Shown one piece after another: positions 8,391 to 19,094 of a stretch of DNA of 64,000 bases. The DNA comes from Shewanella mangrovi (GTDB taxonomy: Bacteria > Pseudomonadota > Gammaproteobacteria > Enterobacterales > Shewanellaceae). The notes under the pieces were generated by a model. That model saw only the letters and a program-made list of their open reading frames with translations, searched no databases and was not told the DNA's origin. Numbering within the stretch: the first letter of the stretch is position 1; each line of letters begins with the position of its first letter. Both the position numbers and the translations under genes were made by a program. The DNA is taken from positions 169,343 through 233,342 of the forward strand of contig NZ_JPEO01000005.1 in NCBI RefSeq assembly GCF_000753795.1, given 5' to 3'.

Positions 8391-10310
8391 TTATTGGGTG
8401 TCGTCTAAATAGTGAATGAGGGCGGACCACTCCATCGGTTTAGCGTAGAAATAGCCCTGAATCATATGCACGCCCATCTGTTTCAGTGTATCTGCCTGCC
8501 AGCGATGTTCGACACCTTCTGCGACCACATGTTGGCCTAAACGGGCGGCAATACGTAGCACGGCTTCAATGATAATGGCGCCTTTAGTATCGAGGTTATC
8601 CACGAAGGATTTATCAATTTTAATGGCGTTCGTGGTCAGTTCCAGTATCGAGGCTAGCGACGAATAACCGGTACCGAAGTCGTCGATGGAAACCATGAAC
8701 CCCATGTCCTGTAGCTGCTTAATTTTATTGAGTAGCAGGTTTTTCTCTAGGCTAAATGCCGATTCAGTGATCTCTAAATTGATATATTCCGGTTGTGCGC
8801 GACTGTTGCGCAGCAGTGAGGCGACCATGTCGGTAAAATGGTCATCTTGAAATTGGATCAAGGAGACGTTAATGCCCATGATCATGCCGGGGTGCAGTGC
8901 ATTGAGTTTCTTTGAGGCGGCAAAGGCTTGCTGTAATACCCAAGCGCCAATCGACTTGATCATGCCGTTTTGTTCGGCAATCGGTATAAATTCAGCGGGT
9001 GAAATCAGTTCACCATCAATACGCCAGCGCAGCAGAGCCTCCATCGACACAGGCTTTTCCGTTTTCGTCGAAATCAGCGGTTGATACACCAAAAACAGTT
9101 CATTGTGTTCAACCGCACGCGCAAGCTTATTGCGCAGCCATACCTCGCGGCTGAGTTTCTCCGCTAACGCATCATTGTAAAAAGCAACGCCGCCGGGGTC
9201 GCTGTTCTTACGGTCATACATGGCGATATCTGCATGCTGAATTAACTGCTCGGCAGCTTCGCCGTGTTGTGGGTGCAGCGCAATACCGATAGAGGTACTG
9301 ACGTTTAGTTCACCATCATTAATATGGTAAGGCTTACCAATCAAACGGATCAGTTGTTCAGCATATTCAGCTAAATGCGGCAGTTGATTAAAAGGCACCG
9401 CCACCAAGAATTCATCTCCGCCCCAGCGACATAGGCTAATCGCGTCGCCGCAGAAACTACTGATGCGCTCTGCCACTTCAATGAGCACTTGGTCACCGGC
9501 GCGATGGCCGATATTGTCATTGATGTCTTTAAAATGGTCTAAATCCATAAACAGCAGTGCGATCTTGGTTGTCTGCCGATTGGCTTTACTTGTTAAGGCG
9601 CCATTTAATTGGGCTAAAAATGCGCTTCTGTTGAGCAGGCTGGTGAGCGGGTCTAGGTTAGACAACTCATAGATCTTTTGTGTACGTACCTGCACCTGCT
9701 GCTCCATCTCTTCAAGCAACAGCTTGTTTTCATTTTTGAAGTGAATGGCATCGACAGTGAATTGGTGGGCGCGGTAGCTATTGAGCATTGTGGTGATACA
9801 GAATGCGAGCCCGACTAGCCCCATGATAAAGGGAATTTTATTGCCATCGCTAATTAATAGCAGCGAGTAGGGCACGATAAGAATAACGGGATAAATAAGT
9901 GCGGATTTACGGTCCGCGCACAGTGCATTGGAGGCACCGGCCGCCATCACAAATACAATGATGGTCATCGCCGATACTTCAAAAATATCCGCCCCATGGT
10001 AGAAATACAGTGTGTAAAAGCACCATAAACTGGCGTTGAGCAATACGCCAACGCAGAACAGGCTATTGGTTTGCGTAGGTCTTGCTTGCCGTTGTTGTTT
10101 CCAACGGACGAGGTCCATCGCTCTAAAGGCCACTACCAGTAGCATGGTTGCAAACCATGCCAGCTTAGCACTCTGTACCTCTTCTCTGGCAAAGCCAAAT
10201 ACCAAGCAGGTCGCCGCCGCCAGATTCATAAACAGTCCAGAATAGAGGCTTTTGTAGAGTAACGACGAGGTATCTAGCCGATATAACGCTTTCAGACGAG
10301 CACTATTCAT
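8391..10310 (-). CDS. Membrane GGDEF-EAL cyclic-di-GMP protein
   Basis: Turnover enzyme for c-di-GMP, 639 residues from the ATG at 10310 (an in-frame extension to 10382 is less likely). A hydrophobic N-terminal region (about residues 15-190, several membrane helices) precedes a GGDEF domain with intact RWGGDEF but no RxxD inhibitory site five residues before it. The EAL domain keeps the catalytic set: MEALLRW, ExTE as EITE, IDDFGTGYSSL, KIDKSFV, AEGVEHR and QGYFYAKP. It is therefore probably an active phosphodiesterase, and possibly also a cyclase. The sensory input is unknown. It stands alone between glnA and typA. Confidence 0.9.
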   Translation of the reverse strand: MNSARLKALYRLDTSSLLYKSLYSGLFMNLAAATCLVFGFAREEVQSAKLAWFATMLLVVAFRAMDLVRWKQQRQARPTQTNSLFCVGVLLNASLWCFYTLYFYHGADIFEVSAMTIIVFVMAAGASNALCADRKSALIYPVILIVPYSLLLISDGNKIPFIMGLVGLAFCITTMLNSYRAHQFTVDAIHFKNENKLLLEEMEQQVQVRTQKIYELSNLDPLTSLLNRSAFLAQLNGALTSKANRQTTKIALLFMDLDHFKDINDNIGHRAGDQVLIEVAERISSFCGDAISLCRWGGDEFLVAVPFNQLPHLAEYAEQLIRLIGKPYHINDGELNVSTSIGIALHPQHGEAAEQLIQHADIAMYDRKNSDPGGVAFYNDALAEKLSREVWLRNKLARAVEHNELFLVYQPLISTKTEKPVSMEALLRWRIDGELISPAEFIPIAEQNGMIKSIGAWVLQQAFAASKKLNALHPGMIMGINVSLIQFQDDHFTDMVASLLRNSRAQPEYINLEITESAFSLEKNLLLNKIKQLQDMGFMVSIDDFGTGYSSLASILELTTNAIKIDKSFVDNLDTKGAIIIEAVLRIAARLGQHVVAEGVEHRWQADTLKQMGVHMIQGYFYAKPMEWSALIHYLDDTQ

Positions 10311-10552
10311 CCATGAGTCATCCGTGCAGTACAACAAGATGGGTATCCTGCACAAACTAGTAGTTGCGCGCCATAAATTCAAGTCGAGTTTCAGAACGCT
10401 GTTTTTCCACGATTTTTTTAGCGCGTTAGCTCACATAACGGGGCTTTTTGACGGCATTATTTAGGTCAATATGTCGCGCTGTAAGCTTGTCCTAACAGCA
10501 ACTAATTGGCTAAGCAATAGACAAAGTAATATGAATGCAGCATTCCGCAGTG

Positions 10553-10558
10553 TATAAT
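10553..10558 (+). promoter_or_regulatory. Probable -10 element of typA
   Basis: A perfect TATAAT lies 106 bases before the typA start, with a GC-rich discriminator (CGCGCGC) after it. No good TTGACA is found 16-18 bases upstream, so the -35 is weak or the promoter is activator-aided. Confidence 0.5.
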
Positions 10559-10663
10559 CGCGCGCTTTCTTCAAGAAACTCTACAATCAAACGGGTTCCT
10601 CGCTCGAAGTAATCGCACTTAGCCCCTTTTATGGCTCGGTGCAACAATAGGCGTCAAGATAAA

Positions 10664-12484
10664 ATGTCAAGTGAAATTAAGAACTTAAGAAATATCGCGA
10701 TTATCGCGCACGTTGACCACGGTAAGACTACCTTGGTTGACAAATTGCTGTCTCAATCTGGCACTCTGGAAACCAGAGGTGAAATGGCTGAGCGCGTTAT
10801 GGATTCCAATGACTTGGAAAAAGAGCGTGGAATTACCATTCTGGCGAAAAACACTGCGATTCGCTGGAATGATTACCGTATCAATATCGTGGACACCCCC
10901 GGACACGCTGACTTCGGTGGCGAAGTTGAACGTGTTATGTCCATGGTTGACTGTGTATTGTTGCTGGTTGACGCGGTTGATGGCCCAATGCCACAAACTC
11001 GCTTCGTCACCAAAAAGGCATTCGCACAAGGTCTGAAACCGATTGTGGTGATCAACAAAATCGACCGTCCAGGCGCGCGTCCTGACTGGGTTATCGACCA
11101 AGTATTTGATCTGTTCGATAACTTAGGTGCTACTGATGAACAGTTGGACTTCCCAATTGTTTATACCTCAGCACTGAACGGTTTTGCGACTTTGGATCCA
11201 GAACAGCAAGGTGGCGATATGACACCGCTGTTTGAAACCATCGTTGAAAAAGTTTCTCCGCCAGATGCAGACGCAGATGGCGCGTTCCAGATGCAAATTT
11301 CGCAGCTGGACTACAGCTCTTACGTCGGTGTTATCGGTGTTGGTCGTATCAAGCGCGGTACCGTAAAAACTAACCAACAGGTGACGGTGGTCGGTGCTGA
11401 CGGTAAAACCCGTAACGGTAAAGTCGGCCAAGTTCTGGGTTACCTCGGTCTGGATCGCATCGAAGCTGCTGATGCTAGCGCGGGTGACATCGTCGCTATC
11501 ACTGGTCTCGGTGAGCTGAAAATTTCTGATACCGTTTGTGCGGTAGGTGCTGCTGAAGCATTGCCACCACTGACCGTTGATGAACCAACCATGACCATGA
11601 CCTTCCAGGTGAACACGTCTCCGTTCGCTGGTAAAGAAGGTAAGTTCGTGACTTCACGTAACATTCTGGAACGTCTGGAAACTGAATTGGTTCACAACGT
11701 AGCATTGCGCGTTGAAGAAACTGACAGCCCGGACCGTTTCAAAGTGTCAGGTCGTGGTGAATTGCACTTGTCGATTCTGATCGAAAACATGCGTCGTGAA
11801 GGTTACGAGCTGGCAGTATCACGTCCAGAAGTTATCGTAAAAGAGATCGACGGTGTTAAAAGTGAGCCGTTTGAACAGCTGACCGTGGATGTTGAAGAAG
11901 AGCACCAAGGTAGCGTGATCGAAAAACTGGGTATGCGTAAAGCCGACATGCGCGATATGCAACCAGACGGTAAAGGTCGCGTACGTATCGACTTCATCAT
12001 TCCTAGCCGTGGCCTGATTGGTTTCCAAACTGACTTCTTAACCGCGACTTCAGGTACTGGTCTGCTGTACCACACATTTGACCATTACGGTCCAGTGAAA
12101 GAAGGCGATATCGGTCAACGCGCTAACGGTGTTCTGATCTCTAACGCAACAGGTAAAGCACTGACTTACTCACTGTTTAACCTGCAGGACCGTGGTCGTC
12201 TGTTCGTCGGTCACGCTGCTGAAGTTTACGAAGGTCAAATCGTGGGTATTCACAGCCGCTCTAACGACCTGACAGTAAACTGTCTGAAAGGTAAGCAGCT
12301 GACCAACGTACGTGCCTCAGGTACTGACGAAGCACAAACCCTGACGCCACATATCCAGTTAACACTGGAACAAGCGTTGGAATTCATCGATGACGATGAA
12401 TTGGTAGAAGTAACGCCGAAGAGCATTCGTCTGCGTAAGAAACATTTGACCGAAAACGACCGTAAACGCGCTAACCGCGCTTAA
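10664..12484 (+). CDS. typA: Ribosome-associated GTPase TypA/BipA
   Basis: Translational GTPase of the EF-G/LepA superfamily that binds the 70S ribosome and supports 50S assembly and stress or cold growth. It has 606 residues, the usual length. The G1 motif [13 protein letters not shown] switch, [14 protein letters not shown] and [10 protein letters not shown] are all near the N-terminus. The C-terminal BipA-specific region begins around residue 480 and includes [14 protein letters not shown]. The start at MSSEIKNLR matches the family; an upstream in-frame ATG at 10631 is less likely. A strong terminator follows 22 bases after the stop. glnA-typA proximity is conserved in gammaproteobacteria. 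Confidence 0.97.
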   Translation: MSSEIKNLRNIAIIAHVDHGKTTLVDKLLSQSGTLETRGEMAERVMDSNDLEKERGITILAKNTAIRWNDYRINIVDTPGHADFGGEVERVMSMVDCVLLLVDAVDGPMPQTRFVTKKAFAQGLKPIVVINKIDRPGARPDWVIDQVFDLFDNLGATDEQLDFPIVYTSALNGFATLDPEQQGGDMTPLFETIVEKVSPPDADADGAFQMQISQLDYSSYVGVIGVGRIKRGTVKTNQQVTVVGADGKTRNGKVGQVLGYLGLDRIEAADASAGDIVAITGLGELKISDTVCAVGAAEALPPLTVDEPTMTMTFQVNTSPFAGKEGKFVTSRNILERLETELVHNVALRVEETDSPDRFKVSGRGELHLSILIENMRREGYELAVSRPEVIVKEIDGVKSEPFEQLTVDVEEEHQGSVIEKLGMRKADMRDMQPDGKGRVRIDFIIPSRGLIGFQTDFLTATSGTGLLYHTFDHYGPVKEGDIGQRANGVLISNATGKALTYSLFNLQDRGRLFVGHAAEVYEGQIVGIHSRSNDLTVNCLKGKQLTNVRASGTDEAQTLTPHIQLTLEQALEFIDDDELVEVTPKSIRLRKKHLTENDRKRANRA

Positions 12485-12506
12485 TTGGTCTGGTCTATTA
12501 CGAAAA

Positions 12507-12526
12507 CCCCGGCTTGCCGGGGTTTT
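12507..12526 (+). terminator. Rho-independent terminator of typA
   Basis: Stem CCCCGG / CCGGGG with loop CTTG, preceded by AAAA and followed by TTTTTT. Ideal intrinsic terminator directly after typA. Confidence 0.93.
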
Positions 12527-12691
12527 TTATGCGTCAAAGACAGTCATCAGCGCTGGTAGATTGGTGATTTTTACTCTAAAAAATCATTAAGTTTCAAAAG
12601 TTTTAATAGTATCCATAGCTCATTTTTTGTCAGTGTTGTGATGCTAAGTCGCTAAAATCCCCAGCAACTTTCTCTTCATGACCTCGATTCG

Positions 12692-14611
12692 ATGAATACG
12701 ACCCTGAAAGCTCGACTGTTACTGGCGAGTCTCTTCGCCGTTGCATTGACCTGTGCAATTTTGATTATCTTTTCAATCAATATGTTGCAATCAAAAGCTG
12801 AAGTGCAGACGCGCGATAACATTGGCGTGCTGGCCAATACTTTTGCCAGTCTGATTGGTAACGACCTGCATCAAAAACGCGCTGCGGTCACCAGTATGGC
12901 GCAGACCATTGAACAGTATCCCGCTGATTTACCGATTGAAGCTTATCGTTTGCTAGTACAACACACCTATCGTTCTCAAGGTTTTATTCTGAGTATGTAT
13001 GGTGATGCTCAGGGGCGAATGGTGCGGCAGGATCCTGCTTGGGATGCACGCTCCAAGGCCAAGGGCTACGATCCGCGTAAACGCAGTTGGTACATTGATG
13101 GCGCGGCGGTAAATGGATTGTCGATGTCATCACCCTACGTTAGCGATACCACAGGTGATTTTGTGGTCACCTTAGCGCATCCGGTGAAAAATCCAGATGG
13201 TAGTCTGCGCGGTATGGCGGGGTCTAACGTCAATGTATCGCAGATCGCTAAGTTGGTCAGAGCGCTGGAAGTGCCGGGTAATGGCTACACCATCATGGTG
13301 GAAAACGACACGCACATCATCAGCCATCCCGATGCGCAATATAACAATCAGTTTTTAACGGCTTTGATGCCGCAGCTCACGCCGCAGTGGCTTAAGCAAG
13401 CAACAAGTAGTGCGAATCTCACCGATATCAGCCTAGATGGTGCGCAAAAGTTGGTGTTCGCCGAGGCAGTCCCCAATAGCGATTGGTCGATGGTGTTTGT
13501 GATAGATCGCAGCACCATCATGGCAAGCTATGTTGAACTCAGTTATTGGATGGTGGCGATTGGCATTGGGCTGTTGCTTATTCTGTCTGTGGTACTGACG
13601 CTGATCTTCCGCGTGCAGTTCGCCGATTTGGCGCGCTTGAATAATGCGCTGGCAGATATCGCCGATGGCGATGGTGACCTCACCGTACGGATTCAAACTC
13701 GTAATCAACATGATGAAATTGGCCAATTGGCGCAAGCTTTCAACCGCTTTGTGGCCAAGCTGCAGCAAATCATCAGCGACGTAAATCAGGCCGCGGCATT
13801 GCTGGGCAATGGCGCCCAACAAGCGAATACCGCGGCCCAGCAAAACCGCCAGCAAGTGGACAAGCAGCTCGATGAAATCACTATGGTGGCGACAGCGGTA
13901 ACGCAGATGGCATCCGCGACCCAAGAGATTGCCGGCAATGCCGAGCTCACCGCTAACACCGCTCACGACTCGGTGCAGTTAGCTGCCGCGGGTGAACAGG
14001 CGGTTAGTCAAAGTCGAACGTCGATTGAAGCACTGGCCGCGGAGGTGACTAATACCGGTTGTATTATTGAAGAGCTAAACGTGCACGCGCAGCAAATCAA
14101 TACCATTCTGGCGACCATTACCGGCGTTGCCGAACAAACCAATTTGTTGGCATTGAATGCCGCGATTGAAGCCGCGCGTGCTGGTGAACATGGCCGCGGC
14201 TTTGCGGTGGTTGCCGATGAGGTGCGAGTGCTGTCGCAGCGCACTCACGGGTCGACCCAAGAGATTCAAACTATGATTGAGGCGCTGCAGGCAACGACCA
14301 TGAAGGCGGTGAATGCGACGGGTCAGAGTCTTGAGCGAGCGCATGAAAGTGTGGCGGATGCGGAGGCGGCGAGTGAACGCTTGCTGCAAATTAATCAGGC
14401 GATTACCACTATCTCGGATATGGCGCGCCAGATTGCGGCTGCTGCAGAAGAGCAAACTTCAGTAACCGCTGAGATCAATCGCAACTCTGAATCTATTCGA
14501 GAAGTTTCCACCGGGCTGGCGCAGCAACTGGCGATCACTGAACGTGAAGCCGCTGAAGCGGTGCAATTGGCACATCAGCTGGGAGCACAGGTAAATCGTT
14601 TTAAGGTGTAA
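12692..14611 (+). CDS. Methyl-accepting chemotaxis protein with periplasmic Cache domain
   Basis: Chemoreceptor of 639 residues. TM1 is at about residues 7-30. A periplasmic double-Cache-like domain follows (about 35-275; motifs [28 protein letters not shown] and [18 protein letters not shown]). TM2 is about 282-305, then HAMP (about 306-360) and the signalling hairpin with the near-invariant tip [19 protein letters not shown] and [11 protein letters not shown]. The DPRKRSWY pattern is typical of Cache receptors for amino acids or related small molecules; the ligand is not deducible. There is no C-terminal CheR-binding pentapeptide. It is monocistronic. Confidence 0.93.
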   Translation: MNTTLKARLLLASLFAVALTCAILIIFSINMLQSKAEVQTRDNIGVLANTFASLIGNDLHQKRAAVTSMAQTIEQYPADLPIEAYRLLVQHTYRSQGFILSMYGDAQGRMVRQDPAWDARSKAKGYDPRKRSWYIDGAAVNGLSMSSPYVSDTTGDFVVTLAHPVKNPDGSLRGMAGSNVNVSQIAKLVRALEVPGNGYTIMVENDTHIISHPDAQYNNQFLTALMPQLTPQWLKQATSSANLTDISLDGAQKLVFAEAVPNSDWSMVFVIDRSTIMASYVELSYWMVAIGIGLLLILSVVLTLIFRVQFADLARLNNALADIADGDGDLTVRIQTRNQHDEIGQLAQAFNRFVAKLQQIISDVNQAAALLGNGAQQANTAAQQNRQQVDKQLDEITMVATAVTQMASATQEIAGNAELTANTAHDSVQLAAAGEQAVSQSRTSIEALAAEVTNTGCIIEELNVHAQQINTILATITGVAEQTNLLALNAAIEAARAGEHGRGFAVVADEVRVLSQRTHGSTQEIQTMIEALQATTMKAVNATGQSLERAHESVADAEAASERLLQINQAITTISDMARQIAAAAEEQTSVTAEINRNSESIREVSTGLAQQLAITEREAAEAVQLAHQLGAQVNRFKV

Positions 14612-14654
14612 AGACATGGCGTGGCTGGTGGGGCACTACCAGCCACGGTCAGCG

Positions 14655-14933
14655 TTAACCGCGATGGGTCATCAGCGCCTTACCGTTAGCGAGACAATCG
14701 ACCATCTTCTTACGCCCCGATTTGACTAAGTTGGCTAAGGTTTGACGCGATACCTGCATCTCAACAGCCGCTTGCTGCTGTTGCATTCCCTGTAAATCGA
14801 CGAGGCGCAGCGCTTCGAACTCGTCAGGATTGAGTGACACCTGTTCCAGTTGTGTCATCGGAATACCATTTGGTTTAAAGCAACTATCCGCTGGCTGACC
14901 ACAGATGATACGGGGAATTTTCGGCCGTCCCAT
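14655..14933 (-). CDS. DUF134 family small DNA-binding protein
   Basis: Protein of 92 residues beginning MGRPKIPRII, the hallmark of the DUF134 (UPF0251) family. An internal helix-turn-helix-like segment lies around residues 35-75 (LNPDEFEALRLVDLQGM, then VSRQTLANLVKSGRKKM). It resembles sigma-70 region 4 and is presumed to be a transcriptional regulator. The ATG at 14933 has a good Shine-Dalgarno (AGGGAG); an in-frame TTG one codon upstream is disfavoured. The usual FeMo-cofactor-domain neighbour of DUF134 proteins is absent here. Target unknown. Confidence 0.85.
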   Translation of the reverse strand: MGRPKIPRIICGQPADSCFKPNGIPMTQLEQVSLNPDEFEALRLVDLQGMQQQQAAVEMQVSRQTLANLVKSGRKKMVDCLANGKALMTHRG

Positions 14934-15041
14934 CAACGCTCCCTAATAATTAGCATATGCAAACTGTAGCAACAAATATCACAGCCCAGTAAGTCGAGCA
15001 AGCTGCAGTAGTTGTTGAATTAGTTAGCGTTGATAAAGCGC

Positions 15042-15926
15042 TTAACTCATTTGAATGGTTTTCCATGCGAGCAATGAACCGTCACTGTTCTGCACGGTGT
15101 TAAACAGAAAGTCTTCATAATGACTGCCATAAACCGTATCACGGCCGCTAGCGAGCGTCGTGTCTTGCGTGCCGCGCGAGGCGTATTCCGGGTGATTATT
15201 GCAGATATCAGCAGTCAGACTATCGTTGAAGCAGAACTGCGATATTAGCTCGTCTAAGTTGTTGTTGCGAATGCGAAAGTGCACGTGAATTGTGCGACTG
15301 GAATACCAACCTGGGAAACACGTCTTAAAGTTCACTCGGCCATCACTGTCGGTCACTTGAGTGCCACGGAACCACTTTGATGCCAACGCTGCGCTGTCAT
15401 TGTCGGTGCAAAAGCCCACAGAGAAACGGTTGGCATCAGCACTGTCGCTGGTATCGCCGGAGTAGATGCCGTCGCTATCGCAATGCCAGACTTCGACTTC
15501 AAGTCCTGATACCGGATTACAATCGCTATCGATCACCTGCAAGCAAAGCTGCATCGGTAAGCCACCTTTCTCGGCAGAGATATCATCCAGCACTTCAGTT
15601 TGAAAATAGCAGGGGCCTTCGGTGAGTGCTTGGGTTAACGCTACACTGCAGGCGGCTGTTGTGGCAAACAGGCTGGTCTCCGGAAAATCCACCACCATCG
15701 CTGCCGTGCCACCGGTTGCCCAGCCCGAAGTATTTTCACTGTTAACGTCACTGCCGCTGTCACTCGTGTCACTGCTGTTCGCGTCATTGCTAGTCGTTGC
15801 ATTGCTACTGTTATTCGTTTCGCTGCCACAGGCCGCTAACAATAAGCTTGGTCCGGCTACAGCAGCGCTGCCAAGTAATTTGACTAGCATGCGGCGCAGA
15901 GGGTTGAGTGAGTCAGCTTGAGGCAT
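15042..15926 (-). CDS. Exported intradiol dioxygenase-like lipoprotein
   Basis: Protein of 294 residues. The N-terminus has twin arginines (R11-R12), a hydrophobic stretch and a lipobox LLAAC (C33), followed by a Ser/Asn/Asp-rich linker (about 34-70). The rest matches the intradiol ring-cleavage dioxygenase fold. Candidate Fe(III) ligands are the Tyr in GIYSGD, the Tyr in FPGWYSSR and the two His in TIHVHFRI, all of which are present. Known relatives cleave catechols, but extracytoplasmic family members are poorly characterised and no catechol pathway gene is nearby. Secretion is probably by Tat (inference). It lies downstream of the polyferredoxin gene on the same strand, with 190 bases between. 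Confidence 0.82.
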   Translation of the reverse strand: MPQADSLNPLRRMLVKLLGSAAVAGPSLLLAACGSETNNSSNATTSNDANSSDTSDSGSDVNSENTSGWATGGTAAMVVDFPETSLFATTAACSVALTQALTEGPCYFQTEVLDDISAEKGGLPMQLCLQVIDSDCNPVSGLEVEVWHCDSDGIYSGDTSDSADANRFSVGFCTDNDSAALASKWFRGTQVTDSDGRVNFKTCFPGWYSSRTIHVHFRIRNNNLDELISQFCFNDSLTADICNNHPEYASRGTQDTTLASGRDTVYGSHYEDFLFNTVQNSDGSLLAWKTIQMS

Positions 15927-16116
15927 TTGGCGGCTCCAATGTGATAGTGATATTGATCACTATTTCAGCATTGGAACCTGCTTGGAAATAGGGCTTTTGC
16001 AGTTCTTTTCCTTGGTTTGCGCAGCCTTACGCGTGGAGGTGATAGGGGCGGTAGATCTTTACGCTTACTTGCATCAGCGTGACCGAAAACTACCGCGCCT
16101 TCATCGCAAAGTTGTA

Positions 16117-17331
16117 TTAATGGCCGATATGGTTCGCCATTTGAATCAACTGCATACGAATAAGTTCTGGTGTTTGGCTGTCCCAAAAGCCGCTGAGATA
16201 GGCCGCCAGTGGCAGTACAAACAACAGGCTTAATGTCAGTAACATTACCGTGCGAGCGCTTAGGCTATGGCTTTTACTTACGCCAAAACCCAGTGCCTGC
16301 TTTTTAGGGCAAGCGGCGACGCAACGCATACAGGCTTGGCATTCGTCACTACGTACCGTGGTTTTGGTATGCACGATGATATTCGCAGGGCAGGCACGGG
16401 TGCACTTATCGCACTTCATCCCGCGGCTTTCAATCAGACAGTGTTCACTGTTACGACGGATCTTCAACGGACTAATAAAACTCAGCAGTCCCAAAATGGC
16501 GCCGTATGGACAAAGATAGCGACAAAAGCCTTGGCGACGCCACGTGACAATCAGCAACAGCAGGGCAAACACGCTGAGGGTAATTAATCCGGGGGTGATG
16601 AAAAACAGCGCCATCTTCACATCGGCAATTTTATGGTAGTTACCATTCAAATACCCCGGAATGGCAGCATCGGGCATGCTAAAACACACCAAATAGATAA
16701 AGGCTGCCAGCAGTAGATATTTCAGCATTCGCAGTGGCCAATCGAGCCAGCGCGGTGGCATCAGTTCCTCTTTAATAAAGCGCTTACGCAGCTTATAGAG
16801 CTTCTCGCCGACCAAGCCGATTGGGCAGGCCCAGCCGCAAAAGGCGCGCTTACAGATTAATCCGGTAAGCAATACCACCGCCAACATCACAGCTGCTGCT
16901 GGATGGTTTTGATCCCAGATCCCTGCACTAATGCCTTTGAGCTCGATGCCGCCCGCAATCGGCAGGAAGGCATCGACCACGTTGGGGCGTGCTAACCAAG
17001 GCGTCATACCCGCTTTGAGCATTATAGTATTGAGAGTGTATTGCAGCGCGACCAGTAACAGTGCCAGAAACAGCAGATGTTGAAAGCCATCGCGCAGCTG
17101 ATTAATGCGTACTTCCCCTTTTGCCCAAGTAGGCTTGCGCCAATGGAACACAGCTAAGCCGCCCGCCGCGACGACAGTGCCGAGCAACAAGGTGGTACTT
17201 GCCGCAATTGCGAGTGCGCCCACTATCGAGGCCAGCGCCACGACAGCGCCATAATGTTTTCCTGCCCACCAAAGCTGACTGGCTGCGTACAACAGTGCCA
17301 ACATCAATGTCAGAGATTCGGTAATCGTCAT
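16117..17331 (-). CDS. Membrane polyferredoxin (NapH/YccM-like 4Fe-4S protein)
   Basis: Integral membrane electron-transfer protein of 404 residues with about six membrane helices. Two cytosolic cysteine motifs of the NapH/NosR/CcoG type, CGWACPIG and CRYLCPYG, are followed by two 4Fe-4S clusters (CDKCTRACPAN and CQACMRCVAACPKK), and a last membrane helix ends the protein. These proteins pass quinol electrons to periplasmic or membrane partners. No nap, nos or cco genes are adjacent, so the partner is unknown; the exported dioxygenase-like protein downstream is one possibility. YccM is the nearest E. coli counterpart by layout. Confidence 0.85.
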   Translation of the reverse strand: MTITESLTLMLALLYAASQLWWAGKHYGAVVALASIVGALAIAASTTLLLGTVVAAGGLAVFHWRKPTWAKGEVRINQLRDGFQHLLFLALLLVALQYTLNTIMLKAGMTPWLARPNVVDAFLPIAGGIELKGISAGIWDQNHPAAAVMLAVVLLTGLICKRAFCGWACPIGLVGEKLYKLRKRFIKEELMPPRWLDWPLRMLKYLLLAAFIYLVCFSMPDAAIPGYLNGNYHKIADVKMALFFITPGLITLSVFALLLLIVTWRRQGFCRYLCPYGAILGLLSFISPLKIRRNSEHCLIESRGMKCDKCTRACPANIIVHTKTTVRSDECQACMRCVAACPKKQALGFGVSKSHSLSARTVMLLTLSLLFVLPLAAYLSGFWDSQTPELIRMQLIQMANHIGH

Positions 17332-17598
17332 AAATAGCAGAATATCCTAAAGTCATGTGGCAATTTTGAACTTAGATTCGGCTGAAGGTTTGCAGAGCAG
17401 ATAGTGATTTGTGCACCAGATCCAAATATTAGCGAGCGCTTGTTCGTAATCGTGGTGCATTTCACAAGATTGCATTTTTGATTGAACAATGAATGGGCGA
17501 TAATCTGACAATAAATTGACGATGTTGTAAAAATGTTATTTTATGGCATCGAATCAAACACTAACTAATAATCGCATTGGTGAATCCTTGGGGAGCGC

Positions 17599-18957
17599 AT
17601 GAAAAGTCTTCGGCGCGCTGGAGCAGATGTTCTGTTTGGACTGTTTGTTGTGGCGTATATGGTTACTGCATTTTATCTTGTGGAGTATCTGCAGCGCAGT
17701 TACAGCCGAGATGTAGCTGCCGAACGCACCCATTATCTATCGCAGCAACTGGCGCTCGTTAGATCGCGTTTAGAAGGCATGGTGACCTCAGAGATCTTTC
17801 TCGCCAACGGTTTAGTTTCTTATATCTTTGTTTCGCCCGATTCAACGCCGGAGCAGTGGCAGCCGCTGGCAAAACAGATCGCTGCCTCCGCACCGCATAT
17901 TCGCAATATTGCCGTCGCGCCGAATAATGTCGTCTCGTTTGTGTTTCCTAAAGTCGGTAATGAGAAGGCATTGGGGCTGGATTATGACGACCATCCGCAT
18001 CAGCTCCGTACCATTGAACAGGCACGTAAAGCTAAACGTATCTTCGTTGCTGGACCATTAGAGTTGGTACAGGGGGGGATGGGCGTGATTGCGCGAATGC
18101 CGATTTTCACCGACCCACCGGAGAATACCCGCTATTGGGGGGTTGCTAGTGTGGTGTTGGACTGGAGTAGCTTAGTGCTGGACGCTGGCGCGTTGGATTT
18201 TCCTGAAGGGATCCAACTGGCGATGCGTGGTGTGGATGGCACCGGTGAACATGGGACAGTATTTTACGGCAGTTTGGACACCTTTCAGGCACCGCTAGTG
18301 ACTGAAAATGTGCACCTTATCAGCGGCAATTGGCAGCTCGCGATAAAGGCGGATGATGCCGCTATATCCTCCTTCAGTGGCAGCAACTATCAAGTGCTGC
18401 GTATCAGCGGCTACTCGGTGGCATTACTGGTGTTTATCAGCATAGTGGTGATGCTTAATGCCTATCGCAACGCGCAGCGTTACTCTTATGAAGATGTACT
18501 GACTAAACTCGGTAACCGACGCCGTATCATTCAAGTGCTGGAGCGTTTGATTCGGCGCCACAGCAAGTTCGCTATTGTTAACATAGATTTGAATGAATTT
18601 AAGATGGTCAATGATAGCTTTGGTCATCCGGTGGGCGATGCGCTGTTGATTGAAGTCGCCAGACGGCTAGAGAGTTCACTGCGCAGTTACGATACCATTG
18701 CACGGGTCGGCGGGGATGAATTTTTACTGGTGCTGCCGCGCGTGACGCGTCGCCATGATCTGGACATTATCGGCGAGAAAATTCGTGAACAGGTGTGTAG
18801 TACACCGTTTGAATATAAAGGGCTTTCGCTGCCCGTCAGTTTAAGTATCGGCTTTTCCGCCTATCCTGAAGATGGCGAGGATATGGAAGAACTGCTGCAC
18901 CGTGCTGATAGCGCCATGTACCAAGATAAGCATCGCCATCACCGTCGTCAGGCGTGA
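17599..18957 (+). CDS. Diguanylate cyclase with CHASE-like sensor (copy 1)
   Basis: Makes c-di-GMP from GTP; 452 residues. A membrane helix (about 11-31) precedes a periplasmic CHASE-type domain (about 35-270; signatures IRNIAVAPNNVVSFVFP and RMPIFTDPPENTRYWG). A second membrane helix (about 272-292) and a GGDEF domain follow. The active site is RVGGDEF, with an inhibitory RxxD site (RSYD) exactly five residues before GGDEF, so product inhibition is expected. The ATG at 17599 has the Shine-Dalgarno GGGGAG. A closely similar paralog lies 137 bases downstream. Confidence 0.92.
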   Translation: MKSLRRAGADVLFGLFVVAYMVTAFYLVEYLQRSYSRDVAAERTHYLSQQLALVRSRLEGMVTSEIFLANGLVSYIFVSPDSTPEQWQPLAKQIAASAPHIRNIAVAPNNVVSFVFPKVGNEKALGLDYDDHPHQLRTIEQARKAKRIFVAGPLELVQGGMGVIARMPIFTDPPENTRYWGVASVVLDWSSLVLDAGALDFPEGIQLAMRGVDGTGEHGTVFYGSLDTFQAPLVTENVHLISGNWQLAIKADDAAISSFSGSNYQVLRISGYSVALLVFISIVVMLNAYRNAQRYSYEDVLTKLGNRRRIIQVLERLIRRHSKFAIVNIDLNEFKMVNDSFGHPVGDALLIEVARRLESSLRSYDTIARVGGDEFLLVLPRVTRRHDLDIIGEKIREQVCSTPFEYKGLSLPVSLSIGFSAYPEDGEDMEELLHRADSAMYQDKHRHHRRQA

Positions 18958-19094
18958 TCAGCGCGCTGACGCCTTCGCTAAATTTCCTGCTGACTTCTAT
19001 ACTTAGGCGGCGAGTAACGGAGGCCTCGACTCAGTAACTGGGTGTAGCAGTTACCACTGCATGGATCGATTGATTCAAGCCATAAGTGGGGTCG

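Noticed and set aside
8140..8430. Possible 96-codon gene on the minus strand
   Set aside because: Overlaps the GGDEF-EAL stop, has no motif and no ribosome site I can defend, and its composition looks like non-coding AT-rich DNA.
12565..12600. AT-rich hairpin and sigma-28-like sequence before the chemoreceptor
   Set aside because: The arms are simple A/T tracts and no GCCGATAA-type -10 lies at the right distance.
15965..16233. Two small frames between the dioxygenase-like and polyferredoxin genes
   Set aside because: Both run into the polyferredoxin 3' end, on one strand or the other, and neither has a recognisable domain or start signal.
17451..17466. CRP-like site upstream of the first diguanylate cyclase
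   Set aside because: CGTGG-N6-TCACA matches only 8 of 10 arm positions and there is no promoter spaced to it.
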